A stretch of 64,000 bases of DNA from Gammaproteobacteria bacterium. GTDB taxonomy: Bacteria > Pseudomonadota > Gammaproteobacteria > Steroidobacterales > Steroidobacteraceae. Positions 52,747 to 61,304 of this stretch are shown piece by piece. Below the pieces are notes generated by a model, which was not told the origin of the DNA, did not search any database, and saw only the letters and a list, made by a program, of their open reading frames with translations. How positions within the stretch are numbered: position 1 is the first letter of the stretch; each line of letters begins with the position of its first letter. The position numbers and the translations under genes were made by a program. The DNA lies in contig PLET01000065.1 in NCBI GenBank assembly GCA_003137095.1, positions 62,001-126,000 on the forward strand, read 5' to 3'.

Positions 52747-53985
52747 ATGGCGCGCGCAATGCGATCCGGCCGGGGTGCCGATTGGGTGTTTCGGGCCGGC
52801 GACCGCGCGATTCTCGATGCGCTGGCCGGTGGCGGCCATCGCGCCGGTCTGCGGGAATATTTCGGAGCGCGCGCCCACGCGGAGCTGTCGCGCCTCGCAA
52901 CGGCCGCCGCCGCCGCCAACCCCAGCGGCCCGCGGGTGCTGATACTGCCCGGCATCATGGGTTCGAGGCTCGGCGCGGCCGCGCGCGGCGGCGGCACGCA
53001 GGTGCTGTGGATAGATCCGGTCCAAATCCACACCAGTGGGCTGATGAGCCTGGCGCTGCCGGCCGGCCGGGATCTGCGGCCGCAGGGGGTGCTGCTGTAT
53101 TATTACGCGAAGCTGCTGCTCAGCCTGCGCTCGGTGGGCTGCGACGCGGAATTCTATCCGTACGACTGGCGCCTCGGCCTGGACGAACTTGGAGCGGCGC
53201 TGGCGCTGCACATCAAGGCCGAGGGCGGGCCGGTCAGCCTGGTCGCGCACAGCATGGGCGGACTGGTGGCGCGCATGGCGGTCGGCATGCTGCCGAAGTG
53301 GCGTGTGCGCCGGCTAATCATGCTCGGGACGCCGAATTTCGGATCCTTCGGCGCCGTGCAGGCCATCCGCGGTACCTATCCGTTCGTGCGCAAGGTGGCC
53401 CGATTGGATCCGCAGCACTCGCCGGAATTCCTGGCGGAAAACGTCTTCTGCAGTTTTCCCGGACTGTATCAACTGCTGCCCCCGAGGCGCCGGCTGAGGA
53501 GCGTGAATCTGTATGACCCCGCCGGATGGCCCGCGGGTGCCGCACCCAACTCGGATCTGCTCTCGAGGGTGGCGGCGGTGCGTGCGGGTCTGTGCAAACC
53601 GGACTCGCGCATGGCCCAGATTCTCGGCATCAATCGACTGACGGTGATCGACCTGCGGCGCAAGGGCACGGGTTTCGAATACAAGCTGGGACTCAATGGC
53701 GATGGCTCCGTGCCGCTCGCCCTGGCGCGATTGCCCGGCCTGCCCACGTATTTCGTGGACGAGTCGCATTCCAGGCTGGCCAACAACGCCGGGGTGATCC
53801 AAACCGTCATCGACCTCATCCGCCGCGGGCGCAGCCTCGCCCTGCCACGGCGGTGGACCGGGAAGCGCACCCCGCCGATGCAGGTGCACGATGAGCAGCT
53901 TTGCGCCGGCGACAGCGGCAAGATCGACTGGCGCAAGCTGAGCCCGGCCGAACGCGCTTCGCTTCTCGCAGAATTGTACGAGTGA
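52747..53985 (+). CDS. Alpha/beta-hydrolase lipase of the LCAT/PGAP1-like type
   Basis: A 412-residue protein without a clear signal peptide. The core begins PRVLILPGIMGSRLGA, the LCAT-like opening. The nucleophile elbow is SLVAHSMGGLVARMAVG, followed by LIMLGTPNFGS. Asp and His of the triad are probably in GDGSVPL and ESHSRLANN. Such enzymes hydrolyse acyl esters of phospholipids or larger lipids. It follows oxyR by 10 bases on the same strand and might be co-transcribed. Confidence 0.83.
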   Translation: MARAMRSGRGADWVFRAGDRAILDALAGGGHRAGLREYFGARAHAELSRLATAAAAANPSGPRVLILPGIMGSRLGAAARGGGTQVLWIDPVQIHTSGLMSLALPAGRDLRPQGVLLYYYAKLLLSLRSVGCDAEFYPYDWRLGLDELGAALALHIKAEGGPVSLVAHSMGGLVARMAVGMLPKWRVRRLIMLGTPNFGSFGAVQAIRGTYPFVRKVARLDPQHSPEFLAENVFCSFPGLYQLLPPRRRLRSVNLYDPAGWPAGAAPNSDLLSRVAAVRAGLCKPDSRMAQILGINRLTVIDLRRKGTGFEYKLGLNGDGSVPLALARLPGLPTYFVDESHSRLANNAGVIQTVIDLIRRGRSLALPRRWTGKRTPPMQVHDEQLCAGDSGKIDWRKLSPAERASLLAELYE

Positions 53986-53988
53986 CGG

Positions 53989-55533
53989 CTACCATGTGTA
54001 GCGCACCCGGTAGCGAACCGACTGCTCGCCGTCGGCCGCGACCCTCACCGGGAAGACGATGGTGCGTGCGTCGTCCTTGTCGAAATCCTGCGAACGGCTC
54101 TTGATCGTCCATTGGCTCCATCTAAGCAGCCGTTCGATGACCTGCACATCGACGGCTTCGGTTTTGTGGTTGCGGATCTTGACCTCGATTTCCTCCTCCA
54201 TCCATCGGGCCTTGTTGTCGATGGTAAAATCCACCTGTCGCCTCTCACCCACGACGTCGAATGCGGAACCGAGTCTGACCCGCACCTTCTCGTTCTTCGG
54301 CGTGTGATCGATGACGTCCTCACCGATGAATTCGAGTCCGTGATCGTCGGGGTCGACTTGCGACACCCTGATCCGCCCCTTCGGCAGCGGCACCCCGAGC
54401 CCGGATTTTTCCTCGTTTCTGAACTCCAGGAACACGTCGATTTTACCGTTGCCGACGGCGTCGTAGCCGCGATCGGTGTTGACCCCCGTCGAGTAATACG
54501 TGCCCGCCTGTCCGGCGTAGACCAGGGTTTTGCGGGCCGGCACGCGCCTCGCTGCGTCGAACAACTCGATCTGTTTGGTTGAATTGTTGGGCAGCGAGGT
54601 ACGCCCGCTCAGCGTATACAAGTGATACTCGAAAAACGGCTGCTCGGCGAAGGTAGCCGCTTCGGCGGAGTTTGCGCGTCTCGCCAGGGTCTGCGCCACG
54701 GGCCGCGGCGCCTGCGGCTGCACGCGCTGTACGTCGCCGGCGATGAGCTTCAGCCGCGCGTCGTCGAAATTGGCGCCGGACTGGTTGATGATGCTCACCC
54801 ACGCGCCCACATCGACGAACCCCGAATTCGCGTCCGCACCCTGCGCGTAGGTCAGATTGTAGTCGGCCCACCAGGTCATGCCGCCGGTTTGGTAGGACAC
54901 GCGCACCGTCTGGGTTCCCGCCTTGCGGGCCGCGAGATCCCAAAGCAGCGTCGGGCGCGTGATCAACCCGCCCGGCAGTTCCGGAAAGCGCAGGTTGGAA
55001 TATTGGCCGAGCGCGTGAATCTGGCCGTCCGCCCCGCGCAGCACCAGGCCATCGGCCGCGGCCAGCAGCACCCCCGTGATTTCGGTGACCTGATCACCCT
55101 GGGCCTGCTGCGCGGTGACGTTCTTGTCGATGTATCTGGACAGCAGTTTGGAGGTGCTGATCAGGTCGAATTGGAAGTTCTGCTCGATGACACGGGTGTT
55201 CTGCGGGTCGCTCAACGACACGAATTGCACGGTGGTGGGGTCGATGAGCGCGGCGACGTCCGTGAAGCGCACCTGGCTGCGGCCGGCCGCCACCTCGACC
55301 TTGCGGTCCTGGCTGACCATCGCATAGCCCGGCACATCGGCCGCACTCGGTGAACTTTCACCGGGCAACGGCCGATAATAGGCCGCCGCGAGCGCGCCGG
55401 GCTGCACCGAGCTGTAGATGGTCAGGGCGCTGTCGCCGTCGGCCGCCCGGGCAGCCGGCGCCAGGACCCACGCCGCGGCGCCTGCCGCGGCCAGAAGCTT
55501 GACGAGGTTCGGGGCACTGGCTTCCCTGGTCAT
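53989..55533 (-). CDS. DUF4139-type exported protein
   Basis: A 514-residue protein with a signal peptide (LVKLLAAAGAAAWVLAPAARA). The middle has VRVSYQTGGMTWWADYNLTY and GAWVSIINQSGANFDDARLKLIAGDV, which I associate with DUF4139 proteins. The C-terminal part is beta-rich (NHKTEAVDVQVIERLLRWSQW). The family is predicted periplasmic or outer membrane, and its role is unknown. ATG 55533 is the natural start before the signal peptide. It is convergent with the lipase gene (3-base gap) and divergent from the anti-sigma-like gene. Confidence 0.82.
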   Translation of the reverse strand: MTREASAPNLVKLLAAAGAAAWVLAPAARAADGDSALTIYSSVQPGALAAAYYRPLPGESSPSAADVPGYAMVSQDRKVEVAAGRSQVRFTDVAALIDPTTVQFVSLSDPQNTRVIEQNFQFDLISTSKLLSRYIDKNVTAQQAQGDQVTEITGVLLAAADGLVLRGADGQIHALGQYSNLRFPELPGGLITRPTLLWDLAARKAGTQTVRVSYQTGGMTWWADYNLTYAQGADANSGFVDVGAWVSIINQSGANFDDARLKLIAGDVQRVQPQAPRPVAQTLARRANSAEAATFAEQPFFEYHLYTLSGRTSLPNNSTKQIELFDAARRVPARKTLVYAGQAGTYYSTGVNTDRGYDAVGNGKIDVFLEFRNEEKSGLGVPLPKGRIRVSQVDPDDHGLEFIGEDVIDHTPKNEKVRVRLGSAFDVVGERRQVDFTIDNKARWMEEEIEVKIRNHKTEAVDVQVIERLLRWSQWTIKSRSQDFDKDDARTIVFPVRVAADGEQSVRYRVRYTW

Positions 55534-55612
55534 ACTCGGCTCCTGCGACGGGCTGGTCGCACTCGTTGATCTGCGATTGATTTCACGTATCGTTGGAGCG
55601 GATACCGGCACC

Positions 55613-56380
55613 ATGGGCGACGAGGACCATCCGGCCATGAATGTTCACATCGAACCCGCTGAGAATCCGCGCTCCGAGGCGCCGCGCATCGATCGAAAGT
55701 TCATCGAGGATCATAGGCTGATCGACCGTTATCTGGAAGGCAAGCTGCCGTTCAAGGGCGCGCGCGACCTGGAGGACTGGTGCCGGGCGCACCCGCATTA
55801 TCTCAGTGAGCTCAGACTCGCCGAGCGCACGCATGCCAGCCTGCGCCTGCTGGAAGCCGGCGGCAGCCCGCAGGATTTGCGCGAGCCGCCGCCGCCCTGG
55901 TGGAGAACGAATTATTTTCTGGCCGGCCTCGCCGCACTGGCGATTTCGAGCTTGATCGCCTCATGGGCTCTGGCCGGCAAGAATGCGCTGCTGCGCGGCG
56001 AGCTGGATGATGCGCGCAGCCGGGTGCGTCTCGGGTCGCTGCAGCCGCCCGCGACGCAGAGCATGCTGCGCGTGACGCCGGATCGCGCGGCCGCCGTGGG
56101 TCAGGCGCGGGTGGCGGTGAATCACGATTCGCCGCAAATGCTGGATCTGCGGATCGACATGAGCTATTCGGGCCAGCAGCAGTTTCGCGTCACCGTGGAC
56201 AAGAGGGATCAGGGCCGTGTAATGGTCATCGACAATCTGCTGCGGGATTCCAACGGTGACGTCAAGCTCGCGTTCAACACGTCGGCCTTGAGCGCGGGAC
56301 GCTACGACGTGCGCATCGAGGCGCTGCCGCTGCTCGGTGCGCCGATCGCCGCAGGCTGGCTGACCCTCGATGTGCGTTAG
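55613..56380 (+). CDS. Bitopic membrane protein, anti-sigma-like layout, unknown function
   Basis: A 255-residue protein with one membrane helix near residues 102-121 (FLAGLAALAISSLIASWALA). The acidic, helical cytoplasmic part (DRKFIEDHRLIDRYLEGKL, DLEDWCRAHPHYL) resembles zinc-free anti-sigma domains. The periplasmic part is beta-rich. No extracytoplasmic sigma factor gene is near, so the anti-sigma role is only a layout-based guess. An upstream in-frame stretch overlaps the divergent DUF4139 gene, so I prefer ATG 55613; ATG 55637 is possible. Confidence 0.6.
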   Translation: MGDEDHPAMNVHIEPAENPRSEAPRIDRKFIEDHRLIDRYLEGKLPFKGARDLEDWCRAHPHYLSELRLAERTHASLRLLEAGGSPQDLREPPPPWWRTNYFLAGLAALAISSLIASWALAGKNALLRGELDDARSRVRLGSLQPPATQSMLRVTPDRAAAVGQARVAVNHDSPQMLDLRIDMSYSGQQQFRVTVDKRDQGRVMVIDNLLRDSNGDVKLAFNTSALSAGRYDVRIEALPLLGAPIAAGWLTLDVR

Positions 56381-56389
56381 GAGCGCGCC

Positions 56390-58879
56390 TCAGTCCTCGC
56401 GCAGCGTGACGATGGGCGGAGTATTGACCACGCGGCGCGTCGCCAGCGTGCCGCTGATGCCGACCAGCAAGGTGCCGCAAACCAATCCGACGACCCATAC
56501 CCACGGATCGAGGGTGTACGGCAGCGAAAACAGCCGCCGCGCCAGCACCCAGCCGATCGAAGTTGCGCCGAACGCCGCCAGGGTGCCCGCCAGGAATCCG
56601 AGCGCCGAGAATTCGGCGGCCACTCCCTGCAGCACGGTCCGGCGGCTCGCACCCAGGGTCCGCAGCATCGCGCTCTCGTAGCGACGCTCGTCGCGCGTCG
56701 ATTGCACTGCGGCGAGCAGCACCACCACTCCGGCCACCAGGGTGAACAGGAACACGTACTGAACCGCCAGGGACGCGCGGTCCATGATGCTGCGGATCTG
56801 CTTCAGGATGGAATCCACGTCGAGCACCGAAATGGTCGGAAAGCGGCGCACCAGATCCGCCAGGGCCGGCCGCTGGGCGGCGGTCAGGTACACGCTGGTC
56901 ATATACGTGCCGGCGGCGCCGTCGAGCAGACCCGGCGGGAAAACCAGGAAGAAGTTCGGCCGGAAGCTGTCCCAGCGCACCTTGCGCACGCTGGCAACCG
57001 TGGCGCTGAGCGTCTCGCCGGCGATATCGAATGTCAGCTCGTCGCCGAGCTTCAGCTGCAGCGCCTCCTGGTATTCGGTCGATATGGAAACCAGGTGCTT
57101 GCCGTAGTCGGCACGCGTCCACCAGCGTCCCGCAACCAGCTGATTGTCCTCCATCAAGGGTCCGGACCAGGTGAGGTTCTGCTCGCGTTCGAGAAATGCG
57201 CGGCCATTCTCGGCCCTGAATCGGAGGGCATCGCCCGGCCGCCCGTTCAGCGCCGTGATCCGCGCCCGCACCATGGGAAACATCTGCGGTTCGCCGAAGC
57301 CGCGGGCCTTCAGGAACTCCTGCAGCGGCATCAGCTCATCGGGGCGGATATTGATCAGAAAATTGTTCGGTACGTCGCTCGCCAGGCTTTGCCGCCAGTC
57401 AGCCAGCAGGTCGTTGCGCACCACCGCCAGCAGCAGCAGCACCATGATCCCCAGTCCGAAGGCCACGATTTGCACCACGCTCCCCGCGCCGCGGCGCGAG
57501 ACGTTGGCGAGACCGTAGCGCCAGGCGACGCCCACGCCGCCGCGCAGATGGCCGGTCAGCCGCACCAGGGCAAAGCCGGCGAGGGTGAGCGCCAATCCCA
57601 CTGCGAGCACGCCCGCCAGTACGCTCGCCACCAGTTCGGTGTCGCGCACCAGGCTCCACAGGATGGCACCAAGGGCCGCCAGCGCCAGCAGGTAGCTGGC
57701 ACCGTAGCGCAGCGGGGGCGCCTCGACCGTCTTGCGCAGCACGCGTGCCGGCGGCGTATTTTTCAATTGCAGGAGGGGCGGCAGGGCGAAGCCGATGAGC
57801 ATCGCCATGACCGTGACCAGGGCGATGAGGACGGGCGAGAACGAGGCTGCGGGCAGATCGGCCGGGATCAGCCCGCGCAGCAGCCAGGTCAGTCCGCTCT
57901 GCGCGAGGTTGCCGAGCAGCGCGCCGGCGCCCACCGCCGCCGTCGCCAGCAGGCCGAGTTCGATGATCGATATGGCGAGAACGAAGCCCTGGGCCGCACC
58001 CATGCATTTCATCAGGGCCACCGTGTCGATGTGGCGGGCTGCGTAGCGGCGCGCGCCCATCGCCACGGCGACCGCGGCCAGCATGACCGAAGCGAGACTC
58101 GCCAGATTCAGGAAGCGGCTGGCGCGGTCGACGGCCGAATTGAGCTGCCGGCTGGATTCGTCGACTTCGCGCAGCCTCTCGCCGGCCGGCTTGACGGTAT
58201 TGAGGTATTCGCGGAAGTCGCCGATCGCCGCCGCGGGTCCTGAGAACAATGCTGCATAGGTCACGCGGCTGCCGGGCTGGATCAGCGCCGTCGCCGCGAT
58301 GTCCTCGATGTTGATGAGCGCCGCCGGTGCGAGGTTCACGAAACCGGTGCCCTGATCGGGACGATAGTCGAGCACCTCGGTGACTCGGAACGTGCTTTCA
58401 CCCACCTTGAGAGAGTCACCGAGCGCCACGTCGAGCTGCGCAATGAGGCGCGCGTCGACCCACATCTCCCCATGCTTGGGCACCTGATCAGTGTTTCGGG
58501 CCGTGCCGAAGGGCATGTCGGCGATGCGCACGTGGCCGCGCAGCGGATAGGTGTCGCTGACGGCATGGATTGCCGTCAACTGGCTGGCATCACCGTTGAA
58601 TATCGCGGTGGGAAAGGATACCACCTGCGCACTGCGCAGCCCGCGGGCCGCAGCCAGCTCGAAATAGCGCCGCGGCAGGGGCGCGGGCGATTCGATGCGC
58701 AGGTCTGCCGCCAACACCTCGGCGGCCTGGGCGCGCACGCCCTGTGCGATGCGGCTCGTGAAGAAACCCACCGCGGTCAGCGACAGCACGGCCACCGTCA
58801 GTGCAGACAGCAATACGGCAAGCTCGCCCGATTTCAAATCGCGCCACAGATTACGCAGTGCAAATCGCAGGATGGGCAT
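56390..58879 (-). CDS. ABC exporter permease, YbbP-like (FtsX family)
   Basis: An 829-residue protein with about ten membrane segments in two halves. The N-terminus RFALRNLWRDLKSGELAVLLSALTVAVLS and the C-terminal FTLVAGVVVLLAAVQSTRDERRYESAMLRTLGASR, cited here in parts, contain the MacB/FtsX-type couplings. A large periplasmic region separates helix 1 from helix 2. With the ATPase gene 5 bases upstream it forms a lipid- or lipoprotein-moving ABC transporter. The order ybbP-ybbA divergent from tesA matches E. coli. Confidence 0.9.
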   Translation of the reverse strand: MPILRFALRNLWRDLKSGELAVLLSALTVAVLSLTAVGFFTSRIAQGVRAQAAEVLAADLRIESPAPLPRRYFELAAARGLRSAQVVSFPTAIFNGDASQLTAIHAVSDTYPLRGHVRIADMPFGTARNTDQVPKHGEMWVDARLIAQLDVALGDSLKVGESTFRVTEVLDYRPDQGTGFVNLAPAALINIEDIAATALIQPGSRVTYAALFSGPAAAIGDFREYLNTVKPAGERLREVDESSRQLNSAVDRASRFLNLASLASVMLAAVAVAMGARRYAARHIDTVALMKCMGAAQGFVLAISIIELGLLATAAVGAGALLGNLAQSGLTWLLRGLIPADLPAASFSPVLIALVTVMAMLIGFALPPLLQLKNTPPARVLRKTVEAPPLRYGASYLLALAALGAILWSLVRDTELVASVLAGVLAVGLALTLAGFALVRLTGHLRGGVGVAWRYGLANVSRRGAGSVVQIVAFGLGIMVLLLLAVVRNDLLADWRQSLASDVPNNFLINIRPDELMPLQEFLKARGFGEPQMFPMVRARITALNGRPGDALRFRAENGRAFLEREQNLTWSGPLMEDNQLVAGRWWTRADYGKHLVSISTEYQEALQLKLGDELTFDIAGETLSATVASVRKVRWDSFRPNFFLVFPPGLLDGAAGTYMTSVYLTAAQRPALADLVRRFPTISVLDVDSILKQIRSIMDRASLAVQYVFLFTLVAGVVVLLAAVQSTRDERRYESAMLRTLGASRRTVLQGVAAEFSALGFLAGTLAAFGATSIGWVLARRLFSLPYTLDPWVWVVGLVCGTLLVGISGTLATRRVVNTPPIVTLRED

Positions 58880-58884
58880 GGTCC

Positions 58885-59574
58885 TCAGCTCACCGCGTGA
58901 CCTGCGTCCAGTTCGAATGTGCGGTCGCAGCGCGCTGCCAGCGTGCGGTCATGGGTGACCAGCACTAGGGTGCTGCCGGAGCTGCGGTTCAGTTCGAACA
59001 GTAGATCCGTGACGCGCTGTCCGGTTGCCGTGTCGAGATTTCCCGTGGGTTCATCGGCGAACAGCACGGCAGGGTGCGTGACGAATGCGCGTGCGATGGC
59101 CACCCGTTGTTGCTCGCCGCCGGACAATTGCTTCGGATAGTGGGCCGCACGCGGCGTCAAACCGACCTGCTCGAGCGCCTGCGCCGCCAGGGCGCGGGCA
59201 TCGGTGCGATTGCCGAGTTCCAGCGGCAGCATGACGTTTTCGATCGCCGTGAGCGATGGAATCAGGTGAAAGGACTGGAACACGAAGCCGACGTGGCGGG
59301 CACGGATGGCGGCACGGCCGTCTTCGTCGAGTTCGGTCAAATCGACGCCGGCGATGAGCACGCGGCCCGTGCTCGGTGTATCGAGCCCCGCGAGCAGCGC
59401 CAGCAGCGTGGATTTGCCGGCACCCGAGGCACCGACGATGGCCAGGGATTCACCGCCGCGCACACTGAGGCTCACATCGGCGAGAATGGTGAGCGAACCC
59501 TCGGGGCTCGCCACGGTCTTGGTGATGTGGCGGGCTTCGAGTACGAACTGGTCATGAATCGTGGAATCCTGCAT
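58885..59574 (-). CDS. ABC transporter ATP-binding protein, YbbA-like
   Basis: A 229-residue ATPase. Walker A is GASGAGKSTLLALLAGLD, the Q-loop FVFQSFHLIPSLTAIENV, the signature LSGGEQQRVAIARAFV, Walker B AVLFADEPTGNLD and the H-loop VLVTHDRTLA. The LolD/YbbA subclass is fitting. ATG 59574 is chosen because further upstream in-frame sequence overlaps the tesA leader. The gene and its permease gene form a two-gene operon. Confidence 0.92.
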   Translation of the reverse strand: MQDSTIHDQFVLEARHITKTVASPEGSLTILADVSLSVRGGESLAIVGASGAGKSTLLALLAGLDTPSTGRVLIAGVDLTELDEDGRAAIRARHVGFVFQSFHLIPSLTAIENVMLPLELGNRTDARALAAQALEQVGLTPRAAHYPKQLSGGEQQRVAIARAFVTHPAVLFADEPTGNLDTATGQRVTDLLFELNRSSGSTLVLVTHDRTLAARCDRTFELDAGHAVS

Positions 59575-59588
59575 TGGGAGCGCCAGTG

Positions 59589-60212
59589 ATGCGACTTTTT
59601 GTCCTATTGCTCGTGATTTCGGGCGTGCCGGCCGCTGCCGAAGCGCCCGCACCGCCCACGCTGCCCACGCTGCTCGTGTACGGCGACAGCATCAGCGCAG
59701 GCTACGGGATTCGCGTCGAGCAAGGATGGGTGGCCCTGCTGCAGGCGAAGCTGAAACAGGAAGGGTACGGGTACCAGGTCATCAATGCCAGCATCAGCGG
59801 CGAGACGACCGCAGGGGGGCTGGCGAGGCTGCCTCGGGCGCTCGCATTGCATCATCCGCAGGTGGTCATCCTCGAACTCGGCGGCAACGATGGGCTGCGG
59901 GCGCTGCCCGTCGCCCAAATGCGCGACAACCTCGCGCGCATGTGCGCCCTGGCGAAGTCGGCTGGAGCGCGCATTCTACTGCTCGGCATGCGGATCCCGC
60001 CCAATTATGGCCCGCAGTACACCGAGCAATTTCGCCTGGCGTTCAGCGATCTCGCCCATGCCGACAAGCTGCCTTTCGTGCCGTTCCTGCTCAATGACAT
60101 CGCCCTGAATGCAAGCCTGATGCAGGCCGATGGATTTCACCCCAATGCGCTGGGGCAGCCCCGATTGCTCGACAACGTGTGGGCGGAGCTGGGCGGACTA
60201 CTACACAGATGA
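59589..60212 (+). CDS. tesA: TesA-type multifunctional lysophospholipase/acyl-CoA thioesterase I
   Basis: A 207-residue periplasmic SGNH hydrolase with a signal peptide (LFVLLLVISGVPAAAEA). The four SGNH blocks are visible: VYGDSISAGYGI (Ser), ASISGETT (Gly), ELGGNDGLR (Asn) and DGFHPNALG (Asp-His). It hydrolyses acyl thioesters, lysophospholipids and small esters. ATG 59589 has GGGAG upstream. It is divergent from ybbA, as in E. coli. Confidence 0.93.
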   Translation: MRLFVLLLVISGVPAAAEAPAPPTLPTLLVYGDSISAGYGIRVEQGWVALLQAKLKQEGYGYQVINASISGETTAGGLARLPRALALHHPQVVILELGGNDGLRALPVAQMRDNLARMCALAKSAGARILLLGMRIPPNYGPQYTEQFRLAFSDLAHADKLPFVPFLLNDIALNASLMQADGFHPNALGQPRLLDNVWAELGGLLHR

Positions 60213-60216
60213 CGCG

Positions 60217-60250
60217 GGCGGCGATCCCCCATACCCGGGGGACCGCCGCC
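60217..60250. terminator. Strong bidirectional hairpin terminator between tesA and the DUF3761 gene
   Basis: GGCGGCGATCCCCC (60217-60230) pairs with GGGGGACCGCCGCC (60237-60250) over 14 positions with one A-C mismatch and a 6-base loop. It lies between convergent genes and can act on both. No T-run follows on either side. Confidence 0.65.
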
Positions 60251-60272
60251 TGCGCATCGTCCCGATATCAGC

Positions 60273-60680
60273 CTACTTGGTCAGGAACTCGGCAACTCCG
60301 CCGTGCTTCGAGCACGCGCCGCTGTGAGTCTTGGCATGCGAGTACGTTCCGTCCTTGCACTTGGCGGTGGCACCCGTGGGATCCGTCGAGCTGGCCGAAG
60401 TCGTCGTAGCGGTCTTCGGAGCCGAGGTCTTGGTCGTGGTCGCCGCAGGCGCAGCAGCCGGCGCGGCGGTGGCGGCGGTCTCCGTGGCCTTCTTGGTCGA
60501 GGTCTTCGGCGCCTTCTGGACGCCGCCGTGTCCGCTGCAGGCACCCTTGCCCACGGTGGCCGACGTCGTGCCATCCTTGCAGGTCGTCGGTGCGGTGCCG
60601 TCCGCGGCGTAGGCGGGCAGCGCCAGCGTGAGGATCACCATCGGCGCGGCCACCAGGCTCATTATGTATCGATTATTCAT
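60273..60680 (-). CDS. Secreted DUF3761-like protein with duplicated Cys motif
   Basis: A 135-residue protein with a signal peptide (LVAAPMVILTLALPAYA). Two short units have the same form: CKDGTTSATVGKGACSGHGG (residues 34-53) and CKDGTYSHAKTHSGACSKHGG (about 109-129, cited in part), which fits DUF3761. A 55-residue linker of Ala, Thr, Lys and Pro joins them. The linker is low complexity and the protein is small, but the signal peptide and paired motifs support a real gene. Function is unknown. Confidence 0.8.
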   Translation of the reverse strand: MNNRYIMSLVAAPMVILTLALPAYAADGTAPTTCKDGTTSATVGKGACSGHGGVQKAPKTSTKKATETAATAAPAAAPAATTTKTSAPKTATTTSASSTDPTGATAKCKDGTYSHAKTHSGACSKHGGVAEFLTK

Positions 60681-60757
60681 TGGAAAAGCACTCCCAGGTT
60701 TTGAACGCGTCCGGATTGTAAACGGTATCCGCCCGGATCCTCCTTAAATGCGTGTCA

Positions 60758-61147
60758 TCAGTGCGCGTCGGCGATCGGCAGCATGCTCACCACGTCGAAC
60801 ACGAACCGGGTGTGCTGGCGCGGCGTGGCGGCCTCGAACAGCGAACCGTCCACCGTGACGTGGGAGTTCTCCCCGATATTCTCCGGGAACTGCGCCAAGC
60901 CGGTCATCTGCACGTCATTGACCGGCAGGCATTGATGACTCTGGGCCGGCGCATACACGTAGGCGGTCCGGTCCAAGGCCAGAATCGCCACATTGTCCAC
61001 CCCGTCGGCGGCGGGATAATCGCGAAAGTGTACGACGCCTTTGAGGCTGTTGCGGACGGGCTGGACGAACAGGCAATGGCCATAGCCGAAAACGCAGCCG
61101 GAAAGGGCCGCACAGGCGGTGAGAGTCAGCGTTCGCTTGATTTGCAT
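60758..61147 (-). CDS. Small lipoprotein-like secreted protein, unknown function
   Basis: A 129-residue protein with a lipobox-like signal (LTACAALSGC, Cys near residue 18). It then has GYGHCLFVQPVRNSLKGVVHFRDY and a beta-strand-rich remainder. I do not recognise a family. It is probably an outer- or inner-membrane lipoprotein. It sits between the DUF3761 gene and the divergent fadD, and the 157 bases to fadD hold no other gene. Confidence 0.7.
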   Translation of the reverse strand: MQIKRTLTLTACAALSGCVFGYGHCLFVQPVRNSLKGVVHFRDYPAADGVDNVAILALDRTAYVYAPAQSHQCLPVNDVQMTGLAQFPENIGENSHVTVDGSLFEAATPRQHTRFVFDVVSMLPIADAH

Positions 61148-61304
61148 TCGATTGGCACCCCTCGCAAGTCCATCCGACAGCCGCGACGGCCCCGCGTTCG
61201 CCCGGTTGCCTTAAGTATGCGCTCACCCGCACGCGCGGCCCCGGGTTTGCTGGCGGATTGAACCGGTGATATACACGCGGAACTATAAAAAGGAGCTGAC
61301 CGGA

